DNA from: Jimgerdemannia flammicorona
Taxonomy: Eukaryota > Mucoromycota > Endogonomycetes > Endogonales > Endogonaceae
Reading direction: 5' to 3'
Assembly (NCBI GenBank): GCA_003990745.1
Contig: RBNI01000410.1
Location: 1 to 31,750 of the forward strand
Length of the DNA stretch: 31,750 bases
Part shown: piece after piece, positions 10,437 through 21,400 of the stretch
Layout: each line of letters begins with the position of its first letter
Position numbering within the stretch: the stretch's first letter is position 1
Notes under the pieces: generated by a model
Told to the model about the DNA's origin: nothing
The model's input: the letters and a program-made list of their open reading frames with translations, nothing else
Database searches by the model: none
Translations under genes and position numbers: made by a program

Positions 10437-12464
10437 CTACAAGTCCACATTCAGCTCCTCCTGCACCAAGTCCAATTTACGTTCAGTAGCTAGTTCCCTC
10501 TCCCCAACTTCCCATGCCTCCAACCCTCTCAGAAGTTCTACCATCACCTCATCTTCCCTCTCCTCAAATTCCTTGCAATACTCCAGACAGGCCTCTCTCC
10601 AGAGCTGCAAACCATGCTGCTCAGCCCAACAGTATGTCACCTGCTCACCCGCAGCCACCACCAGCTCTGTCTTCCTCACCTCATCAACCTCATATCCCTC
10701 CTCCTTTAAGAGAATCATAAGAATCTCACCCTTCAGCGCCTCCACCACTCCCTCACCATGCAGAATCCGCTCCCAGTGCTCCTCAGGCATAACCCACAGG
10801 TCCACTTCTCCCAATACATCAGCCGTGAGGTTATCCATCACCTTGCTCATCCACAGCAAGTTCCCCACCTCCTTCCCTCCTGGAGTCCCTGGCCATCCCG
10901 CATCCAACATCATAGTATCAGCACCCACACTGGCAGCCTCATCCCACTCCTCCTCAGAGATATCCACCAGCTCATCCTTGCCCACTGCCACCACCTGGCC
11001 CCCTTTTGCTACATCAGAGACTCCAAAATGCACTCGCTAGGCCCCCTCCATCAGCACATCCTCTGATGTCCTTCTCTTCACCGCCGGGCCCCTCCTGATC
11101 AGAGGGGGGGGGGTGGAGTCCAATTCCGGCTCCCAGACCTCGAAGGTATCATCAGTAAAAGGGTTCTTGCTCAGCATCTTCCCATGTCCTTCCTTGCCTA
11201 CATCCACCTTCCCTATCCCTTTACTAGCCCAGACACTGTCTTTGACACCCCCAGATACCTCAGCCCCAACTGCCTTCTTCTTCCCCTCGACTGTCATACT
11301 CACCAGTAGCTCTCTCTGCCTCCTGCACCCCTGCACCTGCTCTCACTGCCCCTTGTCCATACAGATATGCTTTCCCTCCACCACCTCCAGATGTGTTGAC
11401 TCCTCATACATCTTCCAGGCCCTTGCCCTCCTCTTCACAGCTCCACTCATCTCCTCCAATGCCTCCAACAAATCTTCCTCCTCCTCCTCACTCCCCTTCA
11501 CCCTCGATACCTTACAGATGAATGCCCCCCACATCAGCACAGAAGGCCAGTCACTCACCTTCCCCATGGCCTCCTTTCCTGCCAGCCAAATCCTGACATC
11601 GATGTCACCTGTCCTGATCATTGTCCCCTCCCACACCTGAAAGCCGATGTCCACCATATCACCATACTCAATCATCACCTCCTCCACCCTCTTCCTAGTC
11701 TCCTCCTTAGTCACCATGAGCACCCCCTTTACCAGAAGCTGTACCACCCTGGGGTCCTATCGTAAGTACCGCACCATGGGGACCACTACCTCCCCAACCA
11801 CGACTCCAGTCTTCAATGCCTCATCCAGTGGCCCAGCCTCCTCAAAGCCCACCTCTACCCCCTCCAGACCCTTCAAGAACTTCACCGAAGCTGCTCCAGC
11901 CACCTGCTTTGAAACAAGTCCCAGAATCATCCTCGCCGTCACCACCAAGCCCTGGAAGCACAAGGTCACCACAAACTCCGAGATTGACTTCTTGAGTAAC
12001 GGGGTCACCGCCAGCCCCATTACACCATCTGCTAGGTCCCTCTTCTGCATCAGGAACACCTGCACCACCTGGCCATCAGCCATCACATCTCTTTTTTTTT
12101 CCTGATTCTCTGTCACACTCACATTAACAGTCACACTCCCAGCTACAGCACTGCCAGCCCCTACACCTGCACTCCCAGCCGGAGCACTGCCCCCCCTCCT
12201 GAGGCTTGCCTTGCCCTTCCCCTTCACATCACCAGCCCTATTCCCAGCCAGCCACCCACTCCCCTTAACCTTGTCTGCGAAGCTTGGGAGACCAGATCTT
12301 CCCTCATTGCCACCTGACACTGGTCCTCCTCCAGAGCTCTCTCCATTCCTTGGTCCTCCGAAGGCCCCCATCCCCAGGCCATAACCCCTTCCCACCTGCT
12401 GCCAGTCAAAGGCCCTAGATCCACCTGACCTAGTATGTGCACCTATATGGTCATTGCTCGCCAT
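10437..12464 (-). pseudogene. LINE-A ORF1, gag-like protein
   Basis: A single frame of about 675 codons starts MASNDHIGAH and ends ELNVDL just before ORF2. Three in-frame stops break it: TAG at 11757, TGA at 11343 and TAG at 11037. At the first, LINE-B has TGG (Trp), so the stop is explained by one G-to-A change. The N-terminal part is Gly/Ser-rich and basic. A middle segment (FVVTLCFQGLVVTARMILGL, then SVKFLKGLEGVEVGFEEAG, about 11780-11990) is conserved in LINE-B and LINE-C ORF1 and probably marks the folded core. The C-terminal half is acidic (Glu/Asp-rich). I see no clear CCHC knuckle. By position it should be the RNA-binding partner of ORF2, but its fold is unassigned. Confidence 0.75.
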
Positions 12465-12548
12465 GTTGCTAGTTGCCTTTCACCAAAAACATTATTAAAA
12501 GTATTGCTTGAGTCTTATATCACCTGAATGTTACCAGTAAAAGGTCCG

Positions 12549-12565
12549 CCAAGAGAGACTTGCTT
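12549..12565. repeat. LINE-A target-site duplication, right copy
   Basis: CCAAGAGAGACTTGCTT pairs with 6645-6661; the single difference is G/A. Confidence 0.9.
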
Positions 12566-12607
12566 GCTGTTATTATAGGTAAACTTGACTGCAGTAAGAT
12601 GTTTATG

Positions 12608-12619
12608 CCAATTATCTTA

Positions 12620-12622
<3 letters not shown>
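12608..12622. repeat. LINE-B target-site duplication, left copy
   Basis: CCAATTATCTTATCT is identical to 18538-18552 and directly precedes the poly(T). Confidence 0.92.

Positions 12623-12685
<63 letters not shown>
12622..12685 (-). repeat. 64-nt poly(T) = long poly(A) tail of LINE-B
   Basis: The T run is about 64 nt with no interruption, against 20 in LINE-A and 29 in LINE-C. A lysine-only stretch in a minus-strand frame here is just the homopolymer translated. Length may be affected by sequencing or assembly. Confidence 0.9.
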
Positions 12686-12689
<4 letters not shown>

Positions 12690-12706
12690 TTACTTGGACT
12701 TTACTG

Positions 12707-12712
12707 TTTATT
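12707..12712 (-). promoter_or_regulatory. AATAAA polyadenylation signal of LINE-B
   Basis: The minus strand reads GTAATAAACA, then a block ending CAAGTAACTTT before the tail, matching the layout in LINE-A and LINE-C. Confidence 0.65.
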
Positions 12713-12748
12713 ACCAGTCTATTGATATAATTACAGTACCCCCTCACC

Positions 12749-15700
12749 CTACCCAATCCCCATAGGGATACTTCCCCCAATACTATTATGCTTAAAAACT
12801 ATCTTACCACTCACTACCCCAACTCTCCTCTCACTCTGCCCACAGATTTTCTCCACCAATTAATACTACTGACCACCCTGCAGACCCCAACCTAACCACC
12901 AGCCTGTCAGAATGTCCTCCATCAACTATTCCCATCTCAACAGCCATACCCCCATACCTAGGTATCTCTCTTCCTCAAAAACAAACAACCAGTGACCTGC
13001 TAATCCCACCCAAACTACCAATATCCAACCCATAGTTAGCTACTCCTTCCCCACCCCCCCCACCAATCTATCTTACAAATCCTCCCACCAACTCCTCTCA
13101 CCATCCCCCCTATGCACAATGCCCAATCTATCTCCAACTACTAGCCAAAATTCACTAAGTACCTCACACTCTCCCAGCCAATGTTCTGACATCTGCACAA
13201 ATCCACCTTCCTGTCCTACATTGTAGCACTCCTCACAGTCAAAGCTTCTCCCCTTGACAAGGTAGCTTGAGCAAAAGTTAAGCATGATATTTCTTTGCAG
13301 TATATACTACTAGACTACACAGTACTTCAGCAGCAACTACTACCTTACCTTAGCACTCCAGGCCCAGACTCCATTCCAGTCTCACTCCTCACTAATATCT
13401 GGCAACTGTCATCCACTGGACCACAAATTCTGTCCTAACCCTCTCTAGCACTTGACCCCATCCCCAATATCAAAATTAATTAGAGGTATGCCCCCCAGCA
13501 GCACCCAGTTCCATCTCTATATCACTGGATCCTAAGGAAGCTCTTCTTCATTTCTCCTCCAACAAATTCCAATGTGGTGTACCCCATCTGCTATCCCCCA
13601 CCAGAAGCCTTTATACTACATGTACCCATTGTTCTGTAGCCCAACCAAGGACAGTAGATCTTCAGTGGAGCCTCTTGACAAGGACCTCATCTCTCAGATC
13701 TTCATCATCAAGAGCACCCATCCACCCCCTCCCAGTTCCACAGCTCTCTTCAACCACTATATTTGCAGACAGTGCAATCTCTTTGAAAAGTCAATCAGCC
13801 TAAGGCCCCCTCTTATCACTGACAGAGACAGGATTTCTCAGCTAATCTGACTCCTCCTCCTAGCCCAGATCTACCCCTTGGTCAGTTTCAATAGCCTCTT
13901 AATCACCTAGATGGGAAAGTCCAAGTAATAAGCCAAATACCACAATTTTGGCAACCAGTGGACATTCAAAATTAAAACATGCCTGCCAGAGACAAGTGTC
14001 ATCCTCTCTAACTCTACAGGGCCTCCCTCCAGATTGCAACTCTCTATTCTCACCAAAGTCTTAGTAGGACTGACCTATATATTAATAGATAGATACTCAA
14101 GTATTGCACCACTTCCTCAGTAGAGACAATTGTTCCAATGACATCTCCACCCACCAAGCCATTACTCAATACCATCATTTCATACTTGTGCCTATTGAGT
14201 TGAGCCCTAGAGTGTACCTCATACCACTCTACTATCTTCTTGAGTTCCTCTATATCAGTAATCAAACCCAGACCAACCACTATATCATTTACAAAGACTC
14301 CAACTTTCCACCCAATCCCAAATATTGAGAGCCCAACTATCCTCTGTCTGATTCTATCTATCAGAGGCTCTAAAGAGAGAGCATACAGAATAGAGGACAG
14401 TGGGTCCCCCTGGGGAACACCTCTACTCAGAGGGAATACTACCCCATAATGTCTATTGTATATGAGAGCAGCTCTACTCCCCTCCAGTAGACTGACCATC
14501 ACTATCTGAAACTGGTATGGGATGCCAATCCTATCTAAAACCTTCTCCAACCAGATCTGCTGAACATGGTCATATGTCTTCTTCTGATCCAAGAAAACCA
14601 GATACCCATCCAGTCTATAGGCTTGTGCCCCTTCAATGACTCCATGTACCCAGGCTGTACCATCCTGGATGAGCCAGCCTCCTACAAAGTCCTACTGCTT
14701 CTCATCCAAGATTTGCTGAGCCACCTTCTGCAATCTTACTACTATCATCTTAGTAACCAATTTTCTATCCATATCCAGAAGTATGATTGGCTGCCAGTTC
14801 TTCCAGTCCTCCTTTCTGCCCTTATTCTTATAAAGCAGTACCACCAACCCCAGATCCTACTCACCACCTATCTCCCTAACTGTAGTATCAAGTTGCAGAG
14901 TACCACCAGCTCTCCCAGTATTCCAGAGACTCCCACCATCTTCTTTCAGAAGTTCCAGGGCAGACCATCCTCCCCTGGTGCCATGCCTGGTATAGTTATG
15001 ATAAGGATCTGAAGAATCTCCTCCTTCTATACAGGTGTCACTAATTCACCCAATTCTTCTACTCATGGTGGGTACAAATCCTCCAAAGTATGGTCAATGG
15101 TGGCAGCATCAGCCCCACTCTCCTTCTCACTCCACAGACTGCTCCACTTCTCCTTTAATGATCCAAGAATGTCTTATATTCCATGCACCAGTAGGCCATC
15201 AGAATCTAGTACTCCCTCTTATCTCTGCTTCACCCTCCTTATCTGGAGGGCCCTTGTGAGATACTTAGAAGGCCTCTCCCCTTCCTCCAGCCCCTGCCAA
15301 TATGGGCAAGCCACCAAACTCTGCACCTGTGCCTCCTCCTCCTCCTGCAATACCTGTTATAACTCCCCAACCTCTAATTTTGCCCATATCAATAACCAGT
15401 CCTCCACCCTCTCTATGGCTAACAGATCTGCCCAGCCTTCTAGAAGTCTAGCCAATATAGCAGAAGCCCACATCACTCTCTTCTTCCTCTGTCTTCTGGC
15501 CACCTTACCAGCCTCCCTCCAGTAGATCTTAGCAGCCTCTTTCATCCTTATCCATTGGACTCCAATTGGGGCACCTTCCTGTATTCAACCCTCCACCTGC
15601 AGCCAAATCTCCTCTGCCCACTCATCTTACAACATCTTATTGTCTAACAAAGAGGAATTGAGATGCCAATGTCCAGGCTCATCTCCAGTCCCTCTGAAAA

Positions 15701-16402
15701 GACCCTATCCTAGTAGCTCCTGATGATTAGACCACAGACATCATTCAGTCTCCAGTGATTTCCAGACTTCTAATCTCCAGCAGTCCACCATCAGAACCCA
15801 GTTGATTCTCGTCTCTAGGCCACCTGCTCAGTGCATGTATACTCTCCTATTACCCCAGAACCTCCTGCTAGTATCCACCAGAGCACTTAGCCTTTTCACC
15901 TCCTCCCACACCTCCAGTCCTCCACTTCTGCCCTCTGCCCCTCACTATCTATCAGTTCTATCTACCAGTATATCTCTGATCATATCAAGTCCCCTCTGAG
16001 CATATCTACTCTTGCCTCTGTGAGTGCCCCACTCTCCTGAAGTCCCTTCATCCAATTCACTCACTCCCCCCATACCACCAGATAGTAGTATGAACCCACT
16101 GTCACTGGCTCCCAATCTGGTCATATCCACTCTCCCCAAACCAGTCTGTCTCTCCAGCATCTCACATCTTATATCTCCCCTCTACCCCTCCAGATCAGAA
16201 TCCCCACCTTGCCCTTTGAAACTGCCTCACCTCCCCATTCCTTTGTTCATTCCAGTCTATCCAAATCATCCTCACATCTGATATCCTGCAAAAGAAAGAG
16301 ATCAGCCTCCAATTCCTTCAGCCAAGCAAAAATGTTTCAATATCTAAACAAACCCCATAACTCATTCACATTCAAGAAAAAAATATTGGTTGTACTATTC
16401 AT
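12749..16402 (-). pseudogene. LINE-B ORF2: endonuclease, RT and zinc finger, degraded
   Basis: The start is taken at MNSTTNIFFLNVN (16402), conserved in LINE-A, 31 nt after the ORF1 stop. The endonuclease follows with LEADLFLLQDIRCEDD (about 16270-16320). The RT is at about 14050-14800, with MDQKKTYDHV, GVPQGDPLSS and FVNDIVVGL near 14280, so the second-to-last catalytic Asp of the FxDD motif is Asn, explained by G to A. The zf-RVT finger (FDCEECYNVGQ...EHWLGEC) is at about 13170-13250, and the end is the same GIG-stop as in LINE-A. As in LINE-A the RT and finger lie in different frames, with the change between about 13,600 and 13,770. Many stops; non-functional. Confidence 0.85.
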
Positions 16403-16433
16403 AAGAGATATTGTGAAATAGCAAGCATATCCT

Positions 16434-18452
16434 CTACTGCTCCATGGGTATCTCCTCCTGAGCCAAGTCCAGATTGTATTCAGTAGTCACCTCCTCTTCA
16501 ATCCTCTTTGTCTCTAATCCAACCAGTAGTTCAGCAAGTTCCCCATCCTCCTTCACCTCAATATCCTCATGATACTCCAGGCAAGCCTTCTGTCAGAGCT
16601 GTAATCCATGATGCTCTGCCCAACAGAAGGCAGTCCACTCACCAGCTGCAACTGCCAACTTGGCCTCTCTCTTCTTATCAACCTCATACCCTTCCTTCTC
16701 TAGAAAAACTGCAAGAATCTCCACCTTCAGTACCTCTACCACTCCATCACCATACAAGATCTGTGCCCAATGCTCTTCACTCATCACCCTCAGGTCTACC
16801 TCTCCCAACTTCTCCACTGCAAAGTTGTTTATCATCTGGCACATCCATAGTAGGTTCCCCACCTTCTTCCCTCCTGGAGTTACTGGTCTCTCTCTATCCA
16901 GCATCATGTTATCAATCCCTGCACTTGCAGTCTCATTCCACCCCTCCTCTTGGACATCCACCAGTTCATTCTTGCCAACTGCCACCACCTGACCACTCTT
17001 CACCACCTCAGGAACTCCAAAGTATACTTACTGGGCCTCCTGCATAGGCATATCCTATACCACCCTATCTCTCAAAGCTAGACCTCACCTAATAAGAGAA
17101 GTAGGAGTTGGGGAGTCCTCCTAGACCTCAAATGTGCCATCCACTTATGGGTCATAACCAGTCTCTACTATGTCTCCTTCTGGCCTCTTCTCTACACTCC
17201 CTCCCTCTTTGCCAGCCCAGATACTCACTTTGGCTCCCTCTATGACTGCAGGTCCACCCACATCCTTCTTCGCTCTGCTCTCCAGGTTTACCAACAACTC
17301 TCTCTACCTCTTGCATCCTTAGGACCTTTTCCACAGTCCCTTATCTATGTGGATCTGCTTCTCATCCACCATCTCCAAATGTGTTGACTCTATATGCACC
17401 TTCCAAGCCTTTGCCCTCCACTCTATGGCACTACTCAGCTCCTCCAGTATCTCTAACAAATCCTCTTCCTCCTCCTTACTCCTCTTTGCCCTCATCACCT
17501 TGCACAGGAATGCTCATCATACTATCACTGAAGACCAGTCCCTGGCCTTCCCAGTAGCTTTCTTCCCTACCAGTCGAATCTGGACATTAATATCTCTAGT
17601 TCTGAATGAGATCCCTTCCCAGACCCAGAACTCAATATCCATTATCTCTCCATACTCTGCTCTGACTTCCTCAACTCTCCTCCTTGTCTCTACTGCAGTC
17701 ACCATGGGCACCCCTTTTATCAGAAGTTACACTACCCTGGGATCCCACCTCAAGCAGTGTGCCATCAGAATGCACACCTTTCTGACAGTCAGCCCAGCCT
17801 TCAGCACCTCCTCCAATGGCCCAGCCTCCTCAAAGCCTACCTCCACCCCTTCTAATCTCTTCAGGAACTTCATGGATACTACTCCAGCCACCTGCTTAGC
17901 AATTAGCCCCAATACTATTTTTGCTGTCACTGCTAAGCCCTGAAAGTACAAAGTAACTACAAACTCTGAGATTGACTTCTTAAGTAATGGGGCCACTGCC
18001 AGGCCTATTATACTATCAACCAGATCACTAGGCCTCATACCCTTCCCACACCCTGGTCTACCATCAACAGTTCCATCTAGATTTTTTTCTAGATTATCCA
18101 TTATACTTCTATCAGTAATTACCCTCTCAGCCACTACTCTGTCAGCCCCACTGCTCTGGCCCCCCAGAGGGACTCCCCTCTATTACTGCTACTCTATAGT
18201 CTTTGCTGTCTCCTTGCCCCTCCTTAGCCAGCCCTCTAGTCCAGTTACCATCTGCCTCCCCTTCACCATATCTGTAAAGTGCACCCTTCTACTTCTCTGT
18301 CCTCCAATACTGCTCCCTTCTCTTCTATGTCCTCCTGCCAACAGGCTCCTCATACTTCCCCCCAAGCTAGGGCCTCTCTCCACATATTGCCAGTTGAATG
18401 CACTTGGGCCTCCTTGTCCAGTATATATCTCAGAATGCTTATTGGTTGCTAT
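16434..18452 (-). pseudogene. LINE-B ORF1, gag-like protein, start codon lost
   Basis: Aligned with LINE-A ORF1: the start context ACTAGCAACATGGCGAGCAA of LINE-A reads ACTAGAAACATAGCAACCAA here, so the ATG has become ATA at 18450-18452. The conserved middle segment is present (SEFVVTLYFQGLAVTAKIVL, then SMKFLKRLEGVEVGFEEAG, about 17810-17980), and the acidic C-terminal region lies at about 16590-17010. It ends QEEIPMEQ followed by TAG at 16434. Several in-frame stops. Same presumed RNA-binding role as in LINE-A, not demonstrable from sequence. Confidence 0.75.
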
Positions 18453-18537
18453 GTTTCTAGTATCTTTCTCTAAAAACTATATTGTAAGTATTGCCAGAAG
18501 GTTGTGTAACCTGAATTTTAATGGAGAAAGATATCCT

Positions 18538-18552
18538 CCAATTATCTTATCT
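18538..18552. repeat. LINE-B target-site duplication, right copy
   Basis: Identical 15-bp partner of 12608-12622. Confidence 0.92.
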
Positions 18553-19130
18553 ATAAGAAACATAGTTCCTTTAGTATTTGTTTTAGAGTTTGATTCATTC
18601 TTTCAGTTTTGCTGTCAGTTTTGAAGTGAAAGGCTGTGGATAGTACATGTTTTATTCTAAGGTATGTATAGAGGGCTTTCCAAAAATAGCTAGTGAACTT
18701 CAGGTCTCAATCACTAACAATGATCTTTGGAAGACCATGATAGCAGAAGATATTATTAAACAAGAGTGTGGCTATGTCTAGTGTAGTTGCAATAGTAGTA
18801 GTTGGTACAAAGTGAGCTTGTTTGCTGAGATAGTCTATAAAAACAACAATTGCATCTTTCTCATTCTTAGTTTGGAGTAGTTGTATGATAAAGTCCATAG
18901 AGATTTGTTTCCAATTAGTGGATGGTACTGAAATAGGGTAGAGTAGGCTAGGTTTTGCTAGTATTGAGAACTTATTACATTAGCAGATATCACAGGAAGT
19001 GATATAGGTCTTTAGCTGATCTGCTATATAGGGCCAATAGAAGTTTCAGGAAATATCTTCATAGCATTTGTCAAATCCTAAATGTCTGGCTGTAGGGGCA
19101 TCATGACATACAAATAGAATAGTCCTTTAG
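18538..19130 (-). pseudogene. Chromovirus integrase N-terminal and catalytic core
   Basis: On the minus strand the zinc-binding domain reads HLGFDKCYEDI, FYWPYIADQLK, then SCDIC*CNK (about 18970-19110). The DDE core follows: first Asp in SMDFIIQLL (about 18895), second in GLPKIIVSD (about 18707-18735), Glu in KTERMNQTLKQ (codon 18602-18604). All three acidic positions survive. A 1-nt frame change lies between this part and the fragment left of LINE-B. It catalyses strand transfer of the element's cDNA into host DNA (family knowledge). LINE-B cuts it about 50 bp past the catalytic Glu. Confidence 0.87.
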
Positions 19131-19339
19131 AGGTCTTAATTGTTTGGAATATACAATCTGTCCTTATGGCAGATGGCATTGTCCTTCAGTTAGTATTAAT
19201 GATACCAAGAGTGCTTGTCGGTATTGTTACTACTCAGGATTTCTCAGAGTACTTAAGCTTCTTTATCATTAACACATTCTGCAATAATTTGTTCTATAAT
19301 AGAGTTGGTAACCAATGTGAGAGTTTGGATAACTTCTTT

Positions 19340-20990
19340 GATTGGTAGTCTAGAGATTGTATTGGCAATAATATTCTCTTTATCAGAGCAATACTGGATT
19401 TCATAGTCAAAGTTAGTGAGTACTTTCATCTATCTGGTTTACTTTTGGAAAAAGGTAGCCTGGGTCTTGATATTGATTAATAATTTGTAGTCAGTCAATA
19501 TGGTGAAGTATACTCTTTCTAGATATGATCACTATTTAATCAGAGTGTCTATAATAGTTAGTATTTCCTTCTCATAGATTGCATAGTTGATTTCAGCATT
19601 ATTGAACTTTCAAGAATAATAGGCTACAGAGTGTCCTTCTTGTATAAGTACTGCTCTAAGAGCTAGATCAGAGGCATTAGTGATAACTTTATATAATAGG
19701 GCAGGATTTACTACATATTTGAAGTACTGGAGTGGTTATCAAGACATCTTTCAGTACTTGAAAGACTATGTCTTATTCAGGTCTCCAATTTACAAGATTG
19801 TTGAAGTCTTTTTCTTACTTTGTAGTCCAGAACTATTCTTCTTTCTTACTATATTTGGTCATTTGAGTAAGAGTAGTAGCAATCTTAGTAAAGTTGACAA
19901 CAAATTACTAGTAATAGCTTGCTAGTCCTAGGAATGACTGGAGGTCCTTCAACTTCTTATATCTAGGCTATTCTTTGATTGTGGAGATTTTTCTAGAGTT
20001 CACTTTGACTCCATTGAAAGTGACAATGTATTCAAGAAATTGAATTTCTTTCAAGAGAAATTTGTATTTACTGAGTTTTGCAAAGAGTCAGTTTTCTTGG
20101 AGTTTTAGTAGTACTAGTTCAAGATATTTAAGATATTCCTCTAGGGTTTAGCTGAAGACTAGGATGTCATCAATATAGATAATAATAAATTTGTCCAGAT
20201 ATGAGTACAGAATAGTATTCATCAGTGTCTAGAAGGTTGCAGGAGTATTAGTTAAGCCAAAGGGTATAACCAAGAACTCAAAATGTCTATAGTGAGTTCA
20301 GAAGGCTGTCTTATAGATGTCTTTTTCCTTCATGACAATTTGCCAATAGCCATTTCATAGGTCAAAAGAACTTATAAATTGTGAGTTGGTAAGTCTATCA
20401 AATATTTCATTGATTCTGGGTAGTGAGCAGCAGTTCTTGATAGTTTGCTTATTGAGGTCATAGTAGTCTATGTATATTCATAAGTCTTCTTCTTTCTTGA
20501 TAACAAAGAGGACTGGTGTACTGTAGGGTAATATACTGGGTCTAATGAATCCTTATTCCAGGAGTTCATCAATCTCTTTCTTGAGAACATCAATTTCTCT
20601 CAGAGATATGTGGTAGATTGACTTGAATTCAGGCTTGGCATCTGGGATAGTTTTGATGACATAGTCTACTGCTCATTTAGGTGGTAGGCCTTTTTTAAAA
20701 GTTTCACTGGAAATATGTCTCAGAATTTCTAGAGTAGTGGTCTGACATGGCTTTCAACTTTGAAAAAGTCTTCTTCAAGGTTTGCAGGTTCTCCTTTGGA
20801 TGGGTAGATAGAGATAGCAAAGAGAGAGCATTTCTTGGCCAATTTCTTAAGTTATAGCTTATTGATATGAGTGATCTTTGATCCAGAGTCACTAGAACTG
20901 AGTGGGTCTTTTTCATCTTATAGTTTGAAGTTGTGGAATCCTTTCTTGATGGTCAGAGAATGGTTAACCCAATCAATCATTGGGTTTACT
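19340..20990 (-). pseudogene. Chromovirus reverse transcriptase and RNase H
   Basis: The RT (about 19900-20600) reads across stops as RINEIFDRLTNSQFISSFDL, GYWQIVMKEKDIYKTAF, VIPFGLTNTPATF and YIDDILVFS, with the YIDD codons intact at 20166-20177. The RNase H (about 19340-19700) begins VITNASDLALRAVLIQEG: the usual TDAS has its catalytic Asp changed to Asn, a G-to-A change. A connection segment and the protease-RT linker occupy about 20600-20990. Stops and at least one frame change make it non-functional. Confidence 0.88.
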
Positions 20991-21189
20991 TATTTTAACC
21001 ATAGAGTCTCAAGGATGATTTCATTGTCAGGAAGTAGTATGATCTGAAGTATAATATATACTTAATAGTTACCAATTCAGAAGAGTAGGATGTAGACTTT
21101 CTTACTAATGATATGTGAGGTTCTATCAGCTATGGTAACTGCTTGAGTCTGTTATACTGAAGAGGTCAGGACCTTGAGTCTGTTGGCTG

Positions 21190-21400
21190 TTTCTTAATTG
21201 ATAAAGTTGTTAGAGGCACTACTATCTATTATGATCTTAACAGGTACTCTATTGATAAAAGCTTGCAGTGTAAGCAGTTTGTCTGATCCAATGATGGTGA
21301 TTTCAGTTGTAAGAGCTTTTCTTCTGTTGGTTCTTCTTTGGGCCAGTTCATTAACATAAGAGAAGCAATTATCAATTATTTGGGAAGAGTACATTCTAAT
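21190..21400 (-). pseudogene. Chromovirus aspartic protease
   Basis: An open stretch of 66 codons includes LTLQAFINRVPVKIIID followed by SSASNNFIN. The retroviral-type protease signature is D-S/T-G-A; the Gly is Ser here (about 21217-21237), a single G-to-A change that should abolish activity. It would have processed the Gag-Pol polyprotein. It lies between gag and RT as expected for this family. Confidence 0.82.

Larger units (their letters stand above)
6662..12548 (-). mobile_element. LINE-A, full-length Tad1-like non-LTR retrotransposon
   Basis: The element is about 5.9 kb on the minus strand, with ORF1, ORF2, a short 3' UTR and a 20-nt tail, inserted into the chromovirus integrase gene and flanked by a 17-bp duplication. 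The 5' UTR before the ORF1 ATG is about 84 bp, nearly the same as in LINE-B, which argues that the 5' end is complete. It is the best preserved element here: about 45-50 CpG by eye and long open frames interrupted by few stops. The sense strand is G-rich and C-poor. Clade assignment (Tad1-like) rests on domain order and RT motifs and is provisional. Confidence 0.88.
12549..12622 (-). pseudogene. Chromovirus integrase fragment between the two LINEs
   Basis: This island of target sequence, including both adjoining duplications, reads on the minus strand DNWHKHLTAVKFTYNNSKQVSLG. That corresponds to the family's DNW...L...EFAYNN motif just after the catalytic Glu region. It joins the part right of LINE-B to the part left of LINE-A and proves that both LINEs hit the same gene. 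Confidence 0.88.
12623..18537 (-). mobile_element. LINE-B, full-length Tad1-like non-LTR retrotransposon
   Basis: About 5.9 kb on the minus strand, same layout and nearly the same length as LINE-A, inserted in the chromovirus integrase and flanked by an exact 15-bp duplication. The C-terminal finger region is roughly 60-65% identical to LINE-A by eye, so this is another subfamily, not a recent sister copy. Only about three CpG are visible in the whole element, and stops are frequent, many at TGG or CGA-type positions. Confidence 0.87.

Noticed and set aside
10315..11040. 241-codon open frame on the + strand rich in Ser, Pro and Thr
   Set aside because: It lies antisense to LINE-A ORF1/ORF2. 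The C-rich strand has few stop codons, and no domain is recognisable.
12520..12780. Minus-strand frame with a long Lys-only tract
   Set aside because: It is the poly(A) tail of LINE-B translated, joined to flanking integrase and LINE sequence.
16508..17943. Two overlapping + strand open frames of 179 and 198 codons
   Set aside because: Both are antisense to LINE-B ORF1, with the same Ser/Pro/Leu bias; no domain seen.
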